Notes: generated by a model from the sequence alone, not told the origin. A DNA stretch of 64,000 bases from Silvania confinis (GCF_025564085.1 NZ_JAMGZJ010000078.1:1-64000); one strand, 5' to 3'. Counted from the first letter of the stretch, positions 29,406-40,225 are shown. Made by a program: numbers and translations.

Positions 29406-29675
29406 GTTTTCCCCCTGGGGAGTGAGATTGAGTAACTGTAAATTTGTAGCCAGACAGTATACCTGAACTGGCCGCAGTGTCGGGACAAATGTCACCGGAC
29501 GGGCTGGTGAAGGCGGGTATCATCCCACCCTCTGCCGGAGATTGCATCGCCATTTTTGTAAAACAGTTTTTGTAAAACAATGCATGGCGGGCAGTCTGGC
29601 TGCGGAGGATATCAGCCTGGATGGGGGTGTCAATGGCGAGAATGCGAATGGCGCGCTTTTTCTGCCAACCGCCGC

Positions 29676-30329
29676 TCAGTTGTCGCTTTTGTGATACAAC
29701 CCCTGCTGTTGAATGTAACTCAATACCGCTATGGGTAACATCTCGTCACAGGGGAGCCCCTGCTGTAAGCGCTGGCGAATCTGCGTCGCTGAGATATCAA
29801 ACCACGGCGTTTCCGCCAGGTAAATTTTACCGGCGGGCAGGCTATGCAGATCCTCAGATTGATACGTTAGGTGTTGTTCCAGCCACTGCTGATGTTGTTC
29901 TTCTTTCATCGCCAGCGGATAGCCGGGACGGCGACAGACGATCAGATGGCTGTTATCAAGGATGGTGTGATACTGATGCCAGCTCGGGAAAGTGAGCAGC
30001 GAATCCTGGCCGATAATAAACGCCAGCGGTGTCTCAGGCCCCTGTTCAAGACGCCATTCCTGCAACGTTTGCGCCGTGTACGACGGCGTGTCTCGCCGGA
30101 GTTCACGCTCATCAAGACGAAACAGCGGTTTATCGGCTATCGCCAGTTCCAGCATGTGTTTTCGCTGTGCGCTGCTGGCGTCTGGCTGCGGGCGGTGCGG
30201 CGGCACGTTGTTGGGCATGATGGTGACGCGCTGCAGGCCAATCTGATTTGCCAGTATTTCGACCGGTTTCAGATGACCATAGTGCACGGGGTCAAAGGTG
30301 CCGCCAAACAGTGCCTGGAGCTTATGCAT
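29676..30329 (-). CDS. nadD: Nicotinate-nucleotide adenylyltransferase
   Basis: NadD makes nicotinate adenine dinucleotide, a required step in NAD synthesis. The 217-residue protein has the nucleotidyltransferase motif [11 protein letters not shown] (residues 9-19) and the C-terminal [10 protein letters not shown]. It lies one base after holA with its ATG close to the holA stop. Length is near the E. coli 213. Confidence 0.97.
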   Translation of the reverse strand: MHKLQALFGGTFDPVHYGHLKPVEILANQIGLQRVTIMPNNVPPHRPQPDASSAQRKHMLELAIADKPLFRLDERELRRDTPSYTAQTLQEWRLEQGPETPLAFIIGQDSLLTFPSWHQYHTILDNSHLIVCRRPGYPLAMKEEQHQQWLEQHLTYQSEDLHSLPAGKIYLAETPWFDISATQIRQRLQQGLPCDEMLPIAVLSYIQQQGLYHKSDN

Positions 30330-30330
30330 C

Positions 30331-31362
30331 TCAACCTTCTATAAAGATATCAGCCAGTGCCTTGTGGCACAGCAGCAGAGAAAGACTTTCCAGCTCAGAC
30401 CACACCGACTGACCATAATCTTGCTTCAGGGTTAGCTCGGTACGCGTCAAAAGCTGAACGGCCTGGCGCAGCTGTTCCGGGCTGAGGCGGTTCAGAGCCT
30501 CGGTGGTCATACCGCGACGGTTCTGCCAGACGCGATGCTTATCAAACAGGGCGCGCAGGGGCGTATGCGATGACTGGCGTTTCAGGGTCACCAGCAGCAG
30601 CAGTTCGCGCTGTAAGGTTCTGAGCAGGATAACCGGCTCGCCACCCTCAAGACGCAGCTGTTGCAAAATATGCAGAGCGCGTTTGCTCTTCGCCGACAGC
30701 AGGGCATCAACCCAGTGGAAAGGCGTGAAATGCGCGGCATCGCTGACGGCCTGCTCCACGCGGGGTAGGGTTAATTTACCGTCCGGCCACAGCAGCGACA
30801 GACGTTCCAGCGCCTGGGCAAGGGCCAGCAGGTTGCCTTCGTAGCAGTAGCACAGCAGTTGGTTGGCGGCATCGTCCAGCTGGAGATTATTCTGTTTTGC
30901 CCTTGCCGCAACCCATTTGGGCAGGTGCGCCTGCTCGGGGGTCTGACAGGTCACCAACACTGAACTGGCGGCCAGCGTGCTGTACCAGGCCGCGTTCTCC
31001 TGCGCTTTGGTCAGCTTGTTCCCGCGGATAATCAGCAGCAGATCGTTGTGCAGCAAGCTAACCAGCGTCGCCAGCTGTTCGTTGATCGCCGCATTCGGGC
31101 CATTCTCCGGGAGCTGGATAAGCAGGGTCTGTCGTGCGGCAAACAGGCTCATCGCCTGACAGAGCGCGAAGATCTCCTGCCAGTCGGTGCTGTTGTCGAG
31201 GGTGAAGCTGTGGTGCTCGTCAAAGCCCTGAGTCGCAGCCACCTGGCGCACGGCATCCTGGCTTTCTTGCAGCAGCAGCGGATCGTTGCCGAGAAGCAGA
31301 TACGCCGCGCGCAGCCCTTCATTGAGCTGCGCGCGGAGTTGTTCAGGGTACAACCTGAGCAT
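30331..31362 (-). CDS. holA: DNA polymerase III delta subunit
   Basis: The delta subunit opens the beta sliding clamp as part of the clamp loader. The 343-residue protein has the AAA-like domains of the family; the clamp-binding segment lies near residue 70 ([20 protein letters not shown]). Its ATG overlaps the lptE stop by one base (TAATG), showing translational coupling. Confidence 0.97.
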   Translation of the reverse strand: MLRLYPEQLRAQLNEGLRAAYLLLGNDPLLLQESQDAVRQVAATQGFDEHHSFTLDNSTDWQEIFALCQAMSLFAARQTLLIQLPENGPNAAINEQLATLVSLLHNDLLLIIRGNKLTKAQENAAWYSTLAASSVLVTCQTPEQAHLPKWVAARAKQNNLQLDDAANQLLCYCYEGNLLALAQALERLSLLWPDGKLTLPRVEQAVSDAAHFTPFHWVDALLSAKSKRALHILQQLRLEGGEPVILLRTLQRELLLLVTLKRQSSHTPLRALFDKHRVWQNRRGMTTEALNRLSPEQLRQAVQLLTRTELTLKQDYGQSVWSELESLSLLLCHKALADIFIEG

Positions 31363-31931
31363 TACTGACCCAGCGTCGAGGTGACGCGAGGCGAGGATGC
31401 CGCCGCAGGTTTATCCTGCTCGGCATGCTCTTTTTCAGCGGTATGGACACTCGGCAACTTACGGATCAGCTGTTCCGCTGCCTTGTCGTACATTTCGTTG
31501 ACGATGATTGTCTGTTCAGCATCTTTTGCCAGCGCAGTCTGCGGGTTATCGAAGAACGAACGATAAACCTTGGTGGAGATCGGGTAAATGTCGCTTCCCG
31601 GGATCAGCACCGCAGCATGCACTTCCATCACCATCTGGTATTCCGCAGTACGACCATCCTGGAAGATGGAAGCAGTATCCTGGCCCAGACTCGAGCTTAA
31701 GATACGGAATGACGGGATATCCTGGCGCAGGGATCCTTTCTCGACCAGTTCAACGCCGTTAAGACGCAGCTGATTACGAATGGCCCGGCTAAGCGGACCA
31801 TTTGGATCGCCAGAATCGAAAATCATTTTTTTCATCTGTTCCGGAACCTGCGTGGTATTACGCAGGTGCCAGCCACAGCCAGCGGTGATTAACACCGCCA
31901 GCCCTAACAGTAATGTTGCCAGTTGTCGCAC
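31362..31931 (-). CDS. lptE: LPS assembly lipoprotein LptE
   Basis: LptE is an outer-membrane lipoprotein that plugs the LptD barrel and helps insert lipopolysaccharide in the outer leaflet. The 189-residue precursor has a signal with lipobox LITAGC, so Cys19 is lipidated. The start is GTG (31929-31931). The C-terminal tail is low in complexity and differs from E. coli. It follows leuS by 14 bases. Confidence 0.96.
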   Translation of the reverse strand: MRQLATLLLGLAVLITAGCGWHLRNTTQVPEQMKKMIFDSGDPNGPLSRAIRNQLRLNGVELVEKGSLRQDIPSFRILSSSLGQDTASIFQDGRTAEYQMVMEVHAAVLIPGSDIYPISTKVYRSFFDNPQTALAKDAEQTIIVNEMYDKAAEQLIRKLPSVHTAEKEHAEQDKPAAASSPRVTSTLGQ

Positions 31932-31945
31932 GCTTCCTCCCGCGC

Positions 31946-34528
31946 TTAGCCAACGACCATGTTCAGCAGTTTACCGGGCACGTAGATCACTTTACGTACG
32001 GTAACGCCATCAAGATACTTCGCCACCAGATGTTCCTGGCCAGCGCGTTCGCGAACCTGTTCTTCGGTTGCATCAACCGGAACTGTGATTTTACCGCGCA
32101 CTTTGCCGTTAACTTGCACGACGACCAGGGTGGTGTTTTCCACCATCGCAGATTCGTCCGCGACCGGCCACGGTGCGTTGTCGATATCGCCTTCGCCCTT
32201 CAGCTCCTGCCACAGGGTAAAGCTGGCGTGTGGAGTGAACGGGTTCAGCATACGCACAACTGCCAGCAGCGCTTCACGCATTAAGGCGCGATCCTGCTCG
32301 CCGTCCTGCGGGGCTTTCGCCAGCTTATTCATCAATTCCATAATAGCCGCAATTGCGGTATTGAAGGTCTGACGACGACCAATATCATCGGTCACTTTGG
32401 CCATCGTTTTATGCACATCACGGCGCAGCGCCTGCTGATCTTCGCTCAGGGCCGCAACGTCGAGGGCCGGAGCATCGCCCTGAGAGGTGTGTTCGTACAC
32501 CAGTTTCCAGACGCGTTTCAGGAAGCGGTTAGCCCCTTCAACGCCGGATTCCTGCCACTCGAGGGTCATGTCGGCCGGAGATGCAAACATCATGAACAGA
32601 CGCACGGTGTCGGCACCGTAACGTTCAACCATCACCTGCGGGTCAATGCCATTGTTTTTCGACTTCGACATCTTGCTCATGCCGGTATAAACCAGCTCGT
32701 GACCCTGTGCATCTTTCGCTTTTACGATACGACCTTTCTCGTCACGCTCGACGATGGCATCTACCGGGGAGACCCAATTACGCTCGCCGTTGACGCCAAC
32801 GTAGTAGAACGCATCGGCCAGCACCATGCCCTGGCACAGCAGCTGTTTAGCCGGTTCGTTGGAATTTACCAGGCCTGCGTCACGCATCAGCTTGTGGAAG
32901 AAACGGAAGTACAGCAGGTGCATGATGGCGTGTTCGATCCCGCCAATGTAGATATCAACCGGCAGCCAGTAGTTCGCCGCTTTCGAATCCAGCATGCCTT
33001 CCTGATGCTGCGGGCAGGTATAGCGCGCATAGTACCAGGAGGACTCCATAAAGGTGTCGAAGGTGTCGGTTTCACGCAGCGCAGGCTGACCGTTAACTGT
33101 GGTCTTCGCCCACTCCGGATCGGCTTTGATAGGGCTGCTGATCCCGTCCATCACCACGTCTTCTGGCAGAATGACCGGCAGCTGATCCTCCGGGGTTGGC
33201 AGCACGGTGCCATCTTCCAGGGTCACCATTGGGATTGGCGCGCCCCAGTAACGCTGACGGGAAACACCCCAGTCGCGCAGACGGTAGTTAACTTTACGCT
33301 CACCCACGCCCAGCGCAGCCAGTTTGTCTGCAATGGCGTTAAAGCCCGCTTCGAAGCTCAGACCGCTGAATTCGCCGGAGTTGAACAGGGTGCCTTTTTC
33401 GGTCAGCGCTTGTGCAGACAGATCCGGTTCAGAACCGTCGGCTGCAAGGATAACCGGTTTGATGTCCAGGCTGTATTTGCTGGCAAACTCGTAGTCGCGT
33501 TGGTCGTGACCTGGAACGGCCATCACCGCACCGGTGCCGTATTCCATCAGCACAAAGTTGGCTGCCCAAACTGGGATCGCTTCGCCAGTCAATGGGTGTG
33601 TTGCGTAGAATCCGGTGGCAACGCCTTTTTTCTCCATGGTCGCCATGTCGGCTTCAGCCACTTTGGTGTTGCGGCATTCGTCGATAAATGCGGCCAGTTC
33701 CGGGTTGTTCTCTGCTGCTTTCTGCGCCAGCGGGTGACCTGCAGCCACGGCCAGGTAGGTCGCACCCATAAAGGTGTCTGGACGGGTGGTGTAAACAGTC
33801 AGCGTTTGATCGTAGTTTTCAACGTTAAAGGTGATTTCAACGCCTTCTGAACGGCCGATCCAGTTGCGTTGCATGGTCTTAACGGTGTCAGGCCACTGGT
33901 CCAGGTTATCCAGATCGTTCAGCAATTCGTCGGCGTAGGCGGTGATTTTGATAAACCACTGTGGGATCTCTTTACGCTCAACTTTGGTATCACAGCGCCA
34001 GCAGCAACCGTCGATAACCTGCTCGTTCGCCAGTACGGTCTGGTCATTCGGGCACCAGTTAACGGCGGAGGTTTTTTTGTAGACCAGCCCTTTTTTGTAG
34101 AGCTCGGTGAAGAATTTTTGCTCCCAGCGGTAGTATTCCGGGGTGCAGGTCGCCAGCTCGCGGCTCCAGTCATAGCCAAAGCCCAGCATTTTGAGCTGGT
34201 TTTTCATGTAGGCGATGTTGTCGTAGGTCCATGGCGCCGGGGCGGTGTTGTTTTTGACCGCAGCACCTTCAGCAGGCAGACCGAACGCATCCCAGCCAAT
34301 TGGCTGCAGGACGTTTTTGCCCAGCATGCGCTGGTAACGGGCAATCACATCACCGATGGTGTAGTTACGCACGTGGCCCATGTGTAGTCGGCCAGAAGGA
34401 TAGGGAAGCATCGACAGGCAGTAATACTTCTCTTTACTCTCGTCTTCGGTGACTTCAAAAGTGCGCTTCTCGTCCCAGTGTTGCTGGACTTTCGATTCTA
34501 TCTCTTCCGGGCGGTATTGCTCTTGCAT
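31946..34528 (-). CDS. leuS: Leucyl-tRNA synthetase
   Basis: LeuS charges tRNA-Leu. The 860-residue class I synthetase has the HIGH-type motif in [11 protein letters not shown] near residue 45 and KMSKSKNN near 620, with the CP1 editing domain between. The ATG at 34528 gives [11 protein letters not shown] and the exact E. coli length. It leads the minus-strand operon leuS-lptE-holA-nadD. A tRNA-Leu gene is at 51376. Confidence 0.98.
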   Translation of the reverse strand: MQEQYRPEEIESKVQQHWDEKRTFEVTEDESKEKYYCLSMLPYPSGRLHMGHVRNYTIGDVIARYQRMLGKNVLQPIGWDAFGLPAEGAAVKNNTAPAPWTYDNIAYMKNQLKMLGFGYDWSRELATCTPEYYRWEQKFFTELYKKGLVYKKTSAVNWCPNDQTVLANEQVIDGCCWRCDTKVERKEIPQWFIKITAYADELLNDLDNLDQWPDTVKTMQRNWIGRSEGVEITFNVENYDQTLTVYTTRPDTFMGATYLAVAAGHPLAQKAAENNPELAAFIDECRNTKVAEADMATMEKKGVATGFYATHPLTGEAIPVWAANFVLMEYGTGAVMAVPGHDQRDYEFASKYSLDIKPVILAADGSEPDLSAQALTEKGTLFNSGEFSGLSFEAGFNAIADKLAALGVGERKVNYRLRDWGVSRQRYWGAPIPMVTLEDGTVLPTPEDQLPVILPEDVVMDGISSPIKADPEWAKTTVNGQPALRETDTFDTFMESSWYYARYTCPQHQEGMLDSKAANYWLPVDIYIGGIEHAIMHLLYFRFFHKLMRDAGLVNSNEPAKQLLCQGMVLADAFYYVGVNGERNWVSPVDAIVERDEKGRIVKAKDAQGHELVYTGMSKMSKSKNNGIDPQVMVERYGADTVRLFMMFASPADMTLEWQESGVEGANRFLKRVWKLVYEHTSQGDAPALDVAALSEDQQALRRDVHKTMAKVTDDIGRRQTFNTAIAAIMELMNKLAKAPQDGEQDRALMREALLAVVRMLNPFTPHASFTLWQELKGEGDIDNAPWPVADESAMVENTTLVVVQVNGKVRGKITVPVDATEEQVRERAGQEHLVAKYLDGVTVRKVIYVPGKLLNMVVG

Positions 34529-34742
34529 GGCTGCCAGTGGTCCTGTGTTCATTACTGCTACAAACGTAGCCAATGGATGTGGTATTTCAGATCCGCATAG
34601 CATAGCCCAAACGTCCGCGTCAAAACAGCCTTTACCTTAAAAGCCCCTTGCAGGAATTTACGCAGAGTGTGGCTGACCTGACACAGCGGTAAGGAAATAA
34701 GGTCTATCATTAGAGAGAGTTACTTACCCGGGAGGCAAGATG

Positions 34743-35225
34743 ATGAACAAGGTTGCTCAATTTTACCGTGAACTGGTCGCCACACTGACTGAACGTCTGC
34801 GTAACGGCGAGCGTGATATCGACGCGCTGGTCGAACAGGCGCGAGCCAGGGTCATCCAGACGGGTGAGTTAACGCGAACCGAAGTGGAAGAGGTGACCCG
34901 CGCGGTTCGCCGCGATCTGGAAGAGTTTGCCCGCAGCTACGAAGAGAGCCAGGATGAGGTCACTGACAGCGTGTTTATGCGGGTGATTAAAGAGAGTCTG
35001 TGGCAGGAGCTGGCGGATATTACCGATAAAACGCAGCTGGAATGGCGTGAGGTGTTCCAGGATCTCAATCATCACGGGGTGTATCACAGTGGCGAGGTGG
35101 TGGGGCTGGGGAATCTGGTTTGTGAGAATTGCCATTTTCTTCTGGCGGTATATACGCCGGACGTGCTGCCAGCCTGCCCGAAGTGTGGGCATGACCAGTT
35201 CCAGCGTCGGCCATTTGAGCCGTAA
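34743..35225 (+). CDS. ybeL: Zinc-ribbon protein YbeL (DUF1451)
   Basis: The 160-residue protein has a helical N-terminal part and a C-terminal zinc ribbon, CENCHF (about 126-131) paired with CPKCGHDQ. It matches E. coli YbeL, whose function is unknown. Two ATG codons are adjacent; the second (34743) has better spacing from GGAGG. In E. coli ybeQ-to-hscC follow; here the two-partner secretion locus does. Confidence 0.93.
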   Translation: MNKVAQFYRELVATLTERLRNGERDIDALVEQARARVIQTGELTRTEVEEVTRAVRRDLEEFARSYEESQDEVTDSVFMRVIKESLWQELADITDKTQLEWREVFQDLNHHGVYHSGEVVGLGNLVCENCHFLLAVYTPDVLPACPKCGHDQFQRRPFEP

Positions 35226-35230
35226 TTGAT

Positions 35231-35261
35231 ATGCCCGGTGAAACTGATATTCACCGGGCAT
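35231..35261. terminator. Hairpin between ybeL and tpsA
   Basis: A 12-base-pair perfect stem (atgcccggtgaa / ttcaccgggcat) with a seven-base loop lies between these convergent genes. It resembles a REP-type sequence and may end ybeL transcription. Confidence 0.65.
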
Positions 35262-35318
35262 GATTTACTGACAGGTAATACCAGTAGTCAGTATTCTACA
35301 AAGACACTAGCAAACGTA

Positions 35319-37100
35319 TTAATTTGAAATCTTGTTGATTTCAGCACTCTTAAATTGTTGATTGCCGCCCATATTAGAGGCATAAGAGTGAGACGAGTTA
35401 AGAATCAGTTTGTCGGTTTTAATCGTACCAACATTACACGTCTTGAAGTTCATAAACCCACACTTATAACCGCCATTCTCAACCTTGCGGGCATTGAGTG
35501 TCATTACTCCACCTGCCTGGAGGGTATTATAATTAGTAATATCACTCCCATTTGTTGCACTTAAGGTTAAATTATTTGAGGCATTAAATATACCTTCATT
35601 ATGAATGCCCTGCTGTGAAGAGATATCTAAATTGTTACCTGAAATTGTTGCCATATTTCTGGTGTGGTTGCTAACAATGTTTAGCTCAGGTGCAGAGATA
35701 TAATAAGTATTATCGACTGTGCCGCTTTTAATCGATAGTGATTTGTCAGCGACAAGATTACCATGCTGCTTCAATGCGGCTTTTGTCTGAATCGTTAAAT
35801 CCCCACCAGAAATACTTCCGTTGTTATATATTGCTCCTGTACCGACAGTTCCATTTTGCAAGGATGTGATGGCCAGGCCAGAGTTACCCGACAGGTTTCC
35901 TGTCACGTTGAGGCTACTGCCACCGAAGTTCACCGTAGTATATTTAGCGCTCGTAGAGCCACCGTTGTTAACATTACCCAGTGTTGAAATAGCAAGTTGC
36001 TCACCCGCCTGCAGCCAGGAACCAGATTTGGTGTTGAGGTCACCATTGGTATTGACTATCAGCGTTTTGGCAGATTTGATTGTGCCTGTGTTTTCAATGC
36101 TACCGCCGGCGGAAATGCCCATTTGTAAATTATTGACGATGTTGCCGCTGTTGTTGAGTGCGCCATTTGCGGTGATCATGGCGATATTATTAGTGGTGAT
36201 GTTACCGCTGTTTTTCAGCTCACCGGCGGTGGCAATCTGCGCAACAAAACCGTTGTTGGTAATGGAACCCTCGTTGATCAGGTTACCGTTGATGCTCATC
36301 GCCAGGCTGGTATTAGTAATAATTGAACCTTTATTACGTACGCCAAATCCCAGGTTATTACCCATCATAGTGATATTGTTCGCTTTGATACCGCCAATAT
36401 TTGAAATATCGAGGCTGTATTCAGGAATCAGTGTCTGAATCAGCGTTGCGCTTTTGTTATGAGACGTCACGGTACCAGCAGCGTCGTCATAGCTGAAATT
36501 ACCCACGCTAACCACGGCGTTTTTAGCATGAACCCCACCGTTCAGCCTGATGGTGTCAGCCATCAGCAGTACCAGGCTGTCGTTGGCAAACATGCCGTAT
36601 GCATCTACGCTAATATTGCCACCGGTAACGTCATAGCTCTTCAAAGAACCATCGTTGCCAAGGTTGACTTTACCGGTAGTCATTGTGACCTTGTCGGTAT
36701 TGATGAAGTTACAGCCTGAACAACTGATACCGTTCGGGTTAGCGATCACCACGTCGGCTTTCTGACCGTTAACTTCGATAAAGCCGTTCAGCGCACTTGA
36801 TTTATTCGAGATGACTTCATTAATAATGACGGAAGCGGCGCCATTAATCAGATTATTGTTCTTTGCAATATTGCCCAGCTTGTCATGATTAACATCCACG
36901 CCGCTGTTATTCAGCACCATGCCTTTATCGCTGACGTTGAATTCACGGTACAGGTTATGAGATACACCCGCTGCGTTCGGTGCTTCAATATCCACAACGT
37001 TGGCACCCGAACGGTGAGTATAAGAAACTGGATCAGCAAAGACGCAGGTTGAGGTTAACGCTGCTGCCAGAGCAACATAAGAAAGTTTGAATTTAAACAT
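35319..37100 (-). CDS. TpsA-type secreted hemagglutinin-like protein of a two-partner system
   Basis: The 593-residue protein has a 22-residue signal peptide (MFKFKLSYVALAAALTSTCVFA), then a TPS secretion domain at about 30-270 with the signature ANPNGISCSGCNFINT (NPNG at 121-124, Cys127 and Cys130). The CSGC pair also occurs in the HpmA/ShlA branch. The rest is a beta-helix of N/G-rich repeats (SGNI, NSGNIV, NGGS). The last part has a Cys547/Cys555 pair and no toxin-like domain. It is short for a TpsA, which often exceed 1000 residues; a truncation cannot be excluded. Cargo function, such as adhesion, is unknown. Base composition is clearly more AT-rich than the neighbours, suggesting transfer. 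Confidence 0.88.
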   Translation of the reverse strand: MFKFKLSYVALAAALTSTCVFADPVSYTHRSGANVVDIEAPNAAGVSHNLYREFNVSDKGMVLNNSGVDVNHDKLGNIAKNNNLINGAASVIINEVISNKSSALNGFIEVNGQKADVVIANPNGISCSGCNFINTDKVTMTTGKVNLGNDGSLKSYDVTGGNISVDAYGMFANDSLVLLMADTIRLNGGVHAKNAVVSVGNFSYDDAAGTVTSHNKSATLIQTLIPEYSLDISNIGGIKANNITMMGNNLGFGVRNKGSIITNTSLAMSINGNLINEGSITNNGFVAQIATAGELKNSGNITTNNIAMITANGALNNSGNIVNNLQMGISAGGSIENTGTIKSAKTLIVNTNGDLNTKSGSWLQAGEQLAISTLGNVNNGGSTSAKYTTVNFGGSSLNVTGNLSGNSGLAITSLQNGTVGTGAIYNNGSISGGDLTIQTKAALKQHGNLVADKSLSIKSGTVDNTYYISAPELNIVSNHTRNMATISGNNLDISSQQGIHNEGIFNASNNLTLSATNGSDITNYNTLQAGGVMTLNARKVENGGYKCGFMNFKTCNVGTIKTDKLILNSSHSYASNMGGNQQFKSAEINKISN

Positions 37101-37164
37101 TTAATAGAGTCCTTTAAATAAAATGAAATAAAAAATGGATGAAGCGCTGTTTAACTATGTGTGA

Positions 37165-38841
37165 CTAATACCTCCACTGTAATGAGAAACCCATATTAAG
37201 CGCATCGGTATGATAGCTTTCGGGCTTGGATAATGGCGTGCCGATGAACAAATCGTATTGCGTGGAAAGAACTTCTCCGCGCAAACCGGCTACCGTGCCT
37301 GATAAAACTTTTCCCTTTTGGTATTGATCGCTGCCAATAATCTTGCCGACATCCAGGCCTAAATAGAATTGCTGGTTTGGCAAAGGGATGTCCCAGATGA
37401 AATCGTTACGCATATACCAACCTTCGCTACTGGAGAGCGAACTTTCGCCATCAAAGCCGCGAACAGACCAGCGGCTACCGATATTAAAATTATTATCTGA
37501 AGACAGCTTGTCAGGACTAAGCTGTACGCTTAATTGCGGCGCATAGGTGAAGTTATCTCCAGTGCTGGCGAATTTCATTAAAGCTTTAATGTCGGCGCGT
37601 ACAACCCGTGCCTCGTTATCAAAAAGATGGGCTTTCTCTTCAGGGGTCGGCATGGAACTTAGCCAGCCTAAGCGGCGCTGCATGCTGATGCCGGCATCGA
37701 TTACTTTGTTATTGAAATAATGCTGATGGCGCAGACTCAACTCCCAGGCGGGGTTCTGTTTGCGCATCACGGACATTTCGATGCCGCCAAAATAGTAACG
37801 TGAACGACTTTTGAACACTCTTGCGCTCAGGCTGGTTTTTTGGGTTCGGGTTTGAGACAGCAGTCGTTCTAGCGTTGCGCTGAAATAACGGTTTTTACTT
37901 TCATAATCGGTGGTGGAGTATCTCCCTTTAACCTGTTGAAGATATTCGCTTTGTGATGCATACAGGCTGGCGTTCCAGTAACCGAAAGGTATGGAGTAAT
38001 AGATGCTGGCGTTATTGTTGCCGTCATTATGCTCGTTGTATTCAACGTCACCACCTGCGGCGATATAGAGGGTGTCGTCAAGGGTCGTGAGATCGTACAG
38101 GTACAAGGACGCACCTCCCTGGTAACGTCCGCTGGCGCGACTGCCGGCGTCATCCAGCCAGGCGGCGACTTGCCATTTTTTGCCCATCTTGCGGGTGAGA
38201 CGGATGTCAGTCTCACCATCCTGCTTTCCCGGCTCGAGCTTCATGTGTGCGGTAGATCCCGGAAGGCGCTGGAGATTGGCCATCCCCTGTTCCAGATCGG
38301 AAAGTTTCAGCACGTCGCCTTCCGAAAAGGGAAGGGTATTCCACAGGCGGGTCTCGCTGTTTTCCTTTGTTGCATCATAAGCGACGCTGCCGACTTTACC
38401 GTAAGTCAGGGTTAATCTTAAAATGCCGTCCGCCATTTCCTGCGCGGGGACATCCAGCAAAGAGGTAATATATCCCTTGAGGATAAGCTCATTCTGTAAT
38501 GCGCGTGCAAGTAAAGTCACACCTTTAATGCCAAGACATTGCGAATTGGCCTGGCTCGCCATTTTACCCAGTAATTTTTGCGTGAGTTTATCGTTTTCGG
38601 ATTCAATGATTACGCCATTAATATATTTACAAACATCCTCTTTCGGGAAATTAATGGTTTGGCTATTCGGTGAAGTTCTATTAGATTTGAATGCCTGCTG
38701 CTGCGGTGCAAGAGAGGCCTGGCGAGCTTTATCCTGTTCTGTTTGGCTGGCTGATGGCTGGATAGAGCTTGCACCCGCGGTGAAGCTTAAAGACAACAGT
38801 GCGAGAAAACCAGTCACCGACGGTAAAGCGATTTTAAGCAT
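37165..38841 (-). CDS. TpsB-type outer-membrane transporter (ShlB/FhaC/HecB family)
   Basis: The 558-residue protein is an Omp85-superfamily barrel that secretes and may activate its TpsA partner. A signal peptide is followed by a linker and two POTRA domains at about 65-225 (Cys71 and Cys102 may pair). The 16-strand barrel from about 225 ends in FSLQWRY, with the conserved loop-6 motif SVRGFDGESSLSSSEG at 459-474. It lies 64 bases upstream of tpsA in one operon. A Fur-type palindrome is 40 bases upstream of its ATG. E. coli K-12 lacks this locus here. Confidence 0.93.
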   Translation of the reverse strand: MLKIALPSVTGFLALLSLSFTAGASSIQPSASQTEQDKARQASLAPQQQAFKSNRTSPNSQTINFPKEDVCKYINGVIIESENDKLTQKLLGKMASQANSQCLGIKGVTLLARALQNELILKGYITSLLDVPAQEMADGILRLTLTYGKVGSVAYDATKENSETRLWNTLPFSEGDVLKLSDLEQGMANLQRLPGSTAHMKLEPGKQDGETDIRLTRKMGKKWQVAAWLDDAGSRASGRYQGGASLYLYDLTTLDDTLYIAAGGDVEYNEHNDGNNNASIYYSIPFGYWNASLYASQSEYLQQVKGRYSTTDYESKNRYFSATLERLLSQTRTQKTSLSARVFKSRSRYYFGGIEMSVMRKQNPAWELSLRHQHYFNNKVIDAGISMQRRLGWLSSMPTPEEKAHLFDNEARVVRADIKALMKFASTGDNFTYAPQLSVQLSPDKLSSDNNFNIGSRWSVRGFDGESSLSSSEGWYMRNDFIWDIPLPNQQFYLGLDVGKIIGSDQYQKGKVLSGTVAGLRGEVLSTQYDLFIGTPLSKPESYHTDALNMGFSLQWRY

Positions 38842-38880
38842 AAAGAAGTTCCATTTCTCTATAGGTTTTAGTGCAGCACC

Positions 38881-38903
38881 ATTATGAGAATCCTTCTCAT
38901 AAT
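38881..38903. promoter_or_regulatory. Fur-type operator upstream of the tpsBA operon
   Basis: A perfect inverted repeat attatgagaa-tcc-ttctcataat fits the common Fur-box form GAGAATnATTCTC with one central change. It lies 40 bases upstream of the tpsB start. Iron-dependent repression of secretion is inferred. Confidence 0.65.
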
Positions 38904-38970
38904 AATTTTTCTGGCGATTGTTGAATAATATCGAATTAACTAAAATCGTAAAATTAAATATATTTTTAGA

Positions 38971-39020
38971 AAAGGTTAATGAGTATTCCAGACCCTCTCT
39001 TGAGAGAGGGTAGTTTTTTA
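38971..39020 (+). ncRNA. Candidate small RNA divergent from tpsBA
   Basis: A promoter-like pair TTAACT (38936-38941) and TATATT (38959-38964), 17 bases apart, precedes a short stretch that ends in the hairpin accctctctt / gagagagggt (38992-39011) with AGTTTTTT. No plus-strand gene lies upstream to need this terminator. The transcript would be about 50 bases. It starts near the Fur-type site, but control by Fur is a guess. The rest of the 336-base gap holds only a weak hairpin at 39146-39171 near the rihA end. Confidence 0.35.
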
Positions 39021-39177
39021 AAGAGGCGGGATGCTACAGGAGGTAAAGGCGCGAAGTCCATATTTGTTTATCTCAATTCTATGTGAATTAAGAACTGAAA
39101 TTATGATGTCAAGTGTGTACCATGAATTCATATTGGGTTTAACGGTGCGCCTCATGGCATATCGAGGCGCAATACGG

Positions 39178-40113
39178 TTAAGAATAAAAATTCAGCCGTT
39201 CCGCCAGCAAATCAACGAAAGCTTCACGCTGGACATCAATCATCACGAGTGTATTGGGTTTATTTCCACTCAGGCCATAATAATCTACAACAGTCATGCC
39301 CTGGGTATATTTTCCCTGCGTTTCTACCCCAACCCACCGTTCAATGGTGGTGAAAATTTCTGGCTTCAGCAGCCAGGCAATAGTGCAGGGATCATGCAGC
39401 GGCGCGCCCTGGAATCCCCATTTTTCCCCTTTGTGATACTCCATGAAGAAATCGAGTAACTCCGCCACGACGGTGGCGACAGGGTTGCCTGTCTGGCGAA
39501 AACGCGCAATATCCTCAGCCATAATCTGCGCCCGATGGGTGACATCCAGACCGGCCATCACTACCGGTATTCCGGACTGAAAAACAATTTCGGCGGCTTC
39601 AGGATCGACAAAAATGTTGAATTCAGCGGCCGGCGTCCAGTTGCCCAGTCCCATCGCGCCACCCATCATGACGATGCGCGCAATTTTAGCGTGCAGCTCA
39701 GGGTGGCTATTCAGCAACAGCGCAACGTTAGTCTGTGGACCAGTAGCGACAAGCGTCACGGGGGTGTGACTTTCACGCAGTACCTTGGCCATCAGCTCCA
39801 CGGCAGTGCAATTCTGTGGAGCGAAATCCGGCTCAGGCAGGGCAGGGCCATCAAGGCCGCTTTCACCGTGTACGTTATCGGCGATGATCAGATCGCGCAT
39901 CAGGGGTTTTACTGCCCCTCCAGCCACCGGGATATCGCTGCGCTTTAACAGCGTCAGCATCCGTAGCACGTTGCGCAGGGTTTTATCCGGGGTCTGGTTT
40001 CCGGCAGATGAGGTTACCGCCTTGAGTTCCAGTTCGGGTGAGGCAAGAGCGAGGACGAGGGCGATCGCGTCATCATGACCCGGATCGCAATCCAGAATAA
40101 TCGGTAGTGCCAT
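39178..40113 (-). CDS. rihA: Pyrimidine-specific ribonucleoside hydrolase RihA
   Basis: RihA cleaves cytidine and uridine to base and ribose. The 311-residue protein starts [18 protein letters not shown], with the calcium-binding aspartates of the inosine-uridine hydrolase family. The active-site segment [13 protein letters not shown] and the histidine in [10 protein letters not shown] complete the set. The ATG at 40113 gives the E. coli length. It stands alone between the tps locus and gltL. Confidence 0.96.
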   Translation of the reverse strand: MALPIILDCDPGHDDAIALVLALASPELELKAVTSSAGNQTPDKTLRNVLRMLTLLKRSDIPVAGGAVKPLMRDLIIADNVHGESGLDGPALPEPDFAPQNCTAVELMAKVLRESHTPVTLVATGPQTNVALLLNSHPELHAKIARIVMMGGAMGLGNWTPAAEFNIFVDPEAAEIVFQSGIPVVMAGLDVTHRAQIMAEDIARFRQTGNPVATVVAELLDFFMEYHKGEKWGFQGAPLHDPCTIAWLLKPEIFTTIERWVGVETQGKYTQGMTVVDYYGLSGNKPNTLVMIDVQREAFVDLLAERLNFYS

Positions 40114-40198
40114 AGCGTTCTCCATTCACAGCATATGTGTGACAAGGTTAACGCTGGCATTGCGTATCGACGAGAAGAAGCGGTGTAAAACGTGAGCA

Positions 40199-40225
40199 GG
40201 TGCGCAATCTGAGCGATTGCGCACC
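40199..40225 (-). terminator. Terminator after gltL
   Basis: The stem ggtgcgcaatc / gattgcgcacc has an 11-base-pair perfect pairing and five-base loop. The T-rich part on the minus strand is several bases away, so it may be partial. Confidence 0.6.

Noticed and set aside
32411-33850. 479-codon open frame antisense to leuS
   Set aside because: It mirrors the codon pattern of leuS on the opposite strand, lacks a recognised domain and Shine-Dalgarno, and leuS is certain.
35319-38841. Contact-dependent inhibition (cdiBAI) system
   Set aside because: TpsA is only 593 residues, has no VENN-type motif or C-terminal toxin, and no immunity gene follows.
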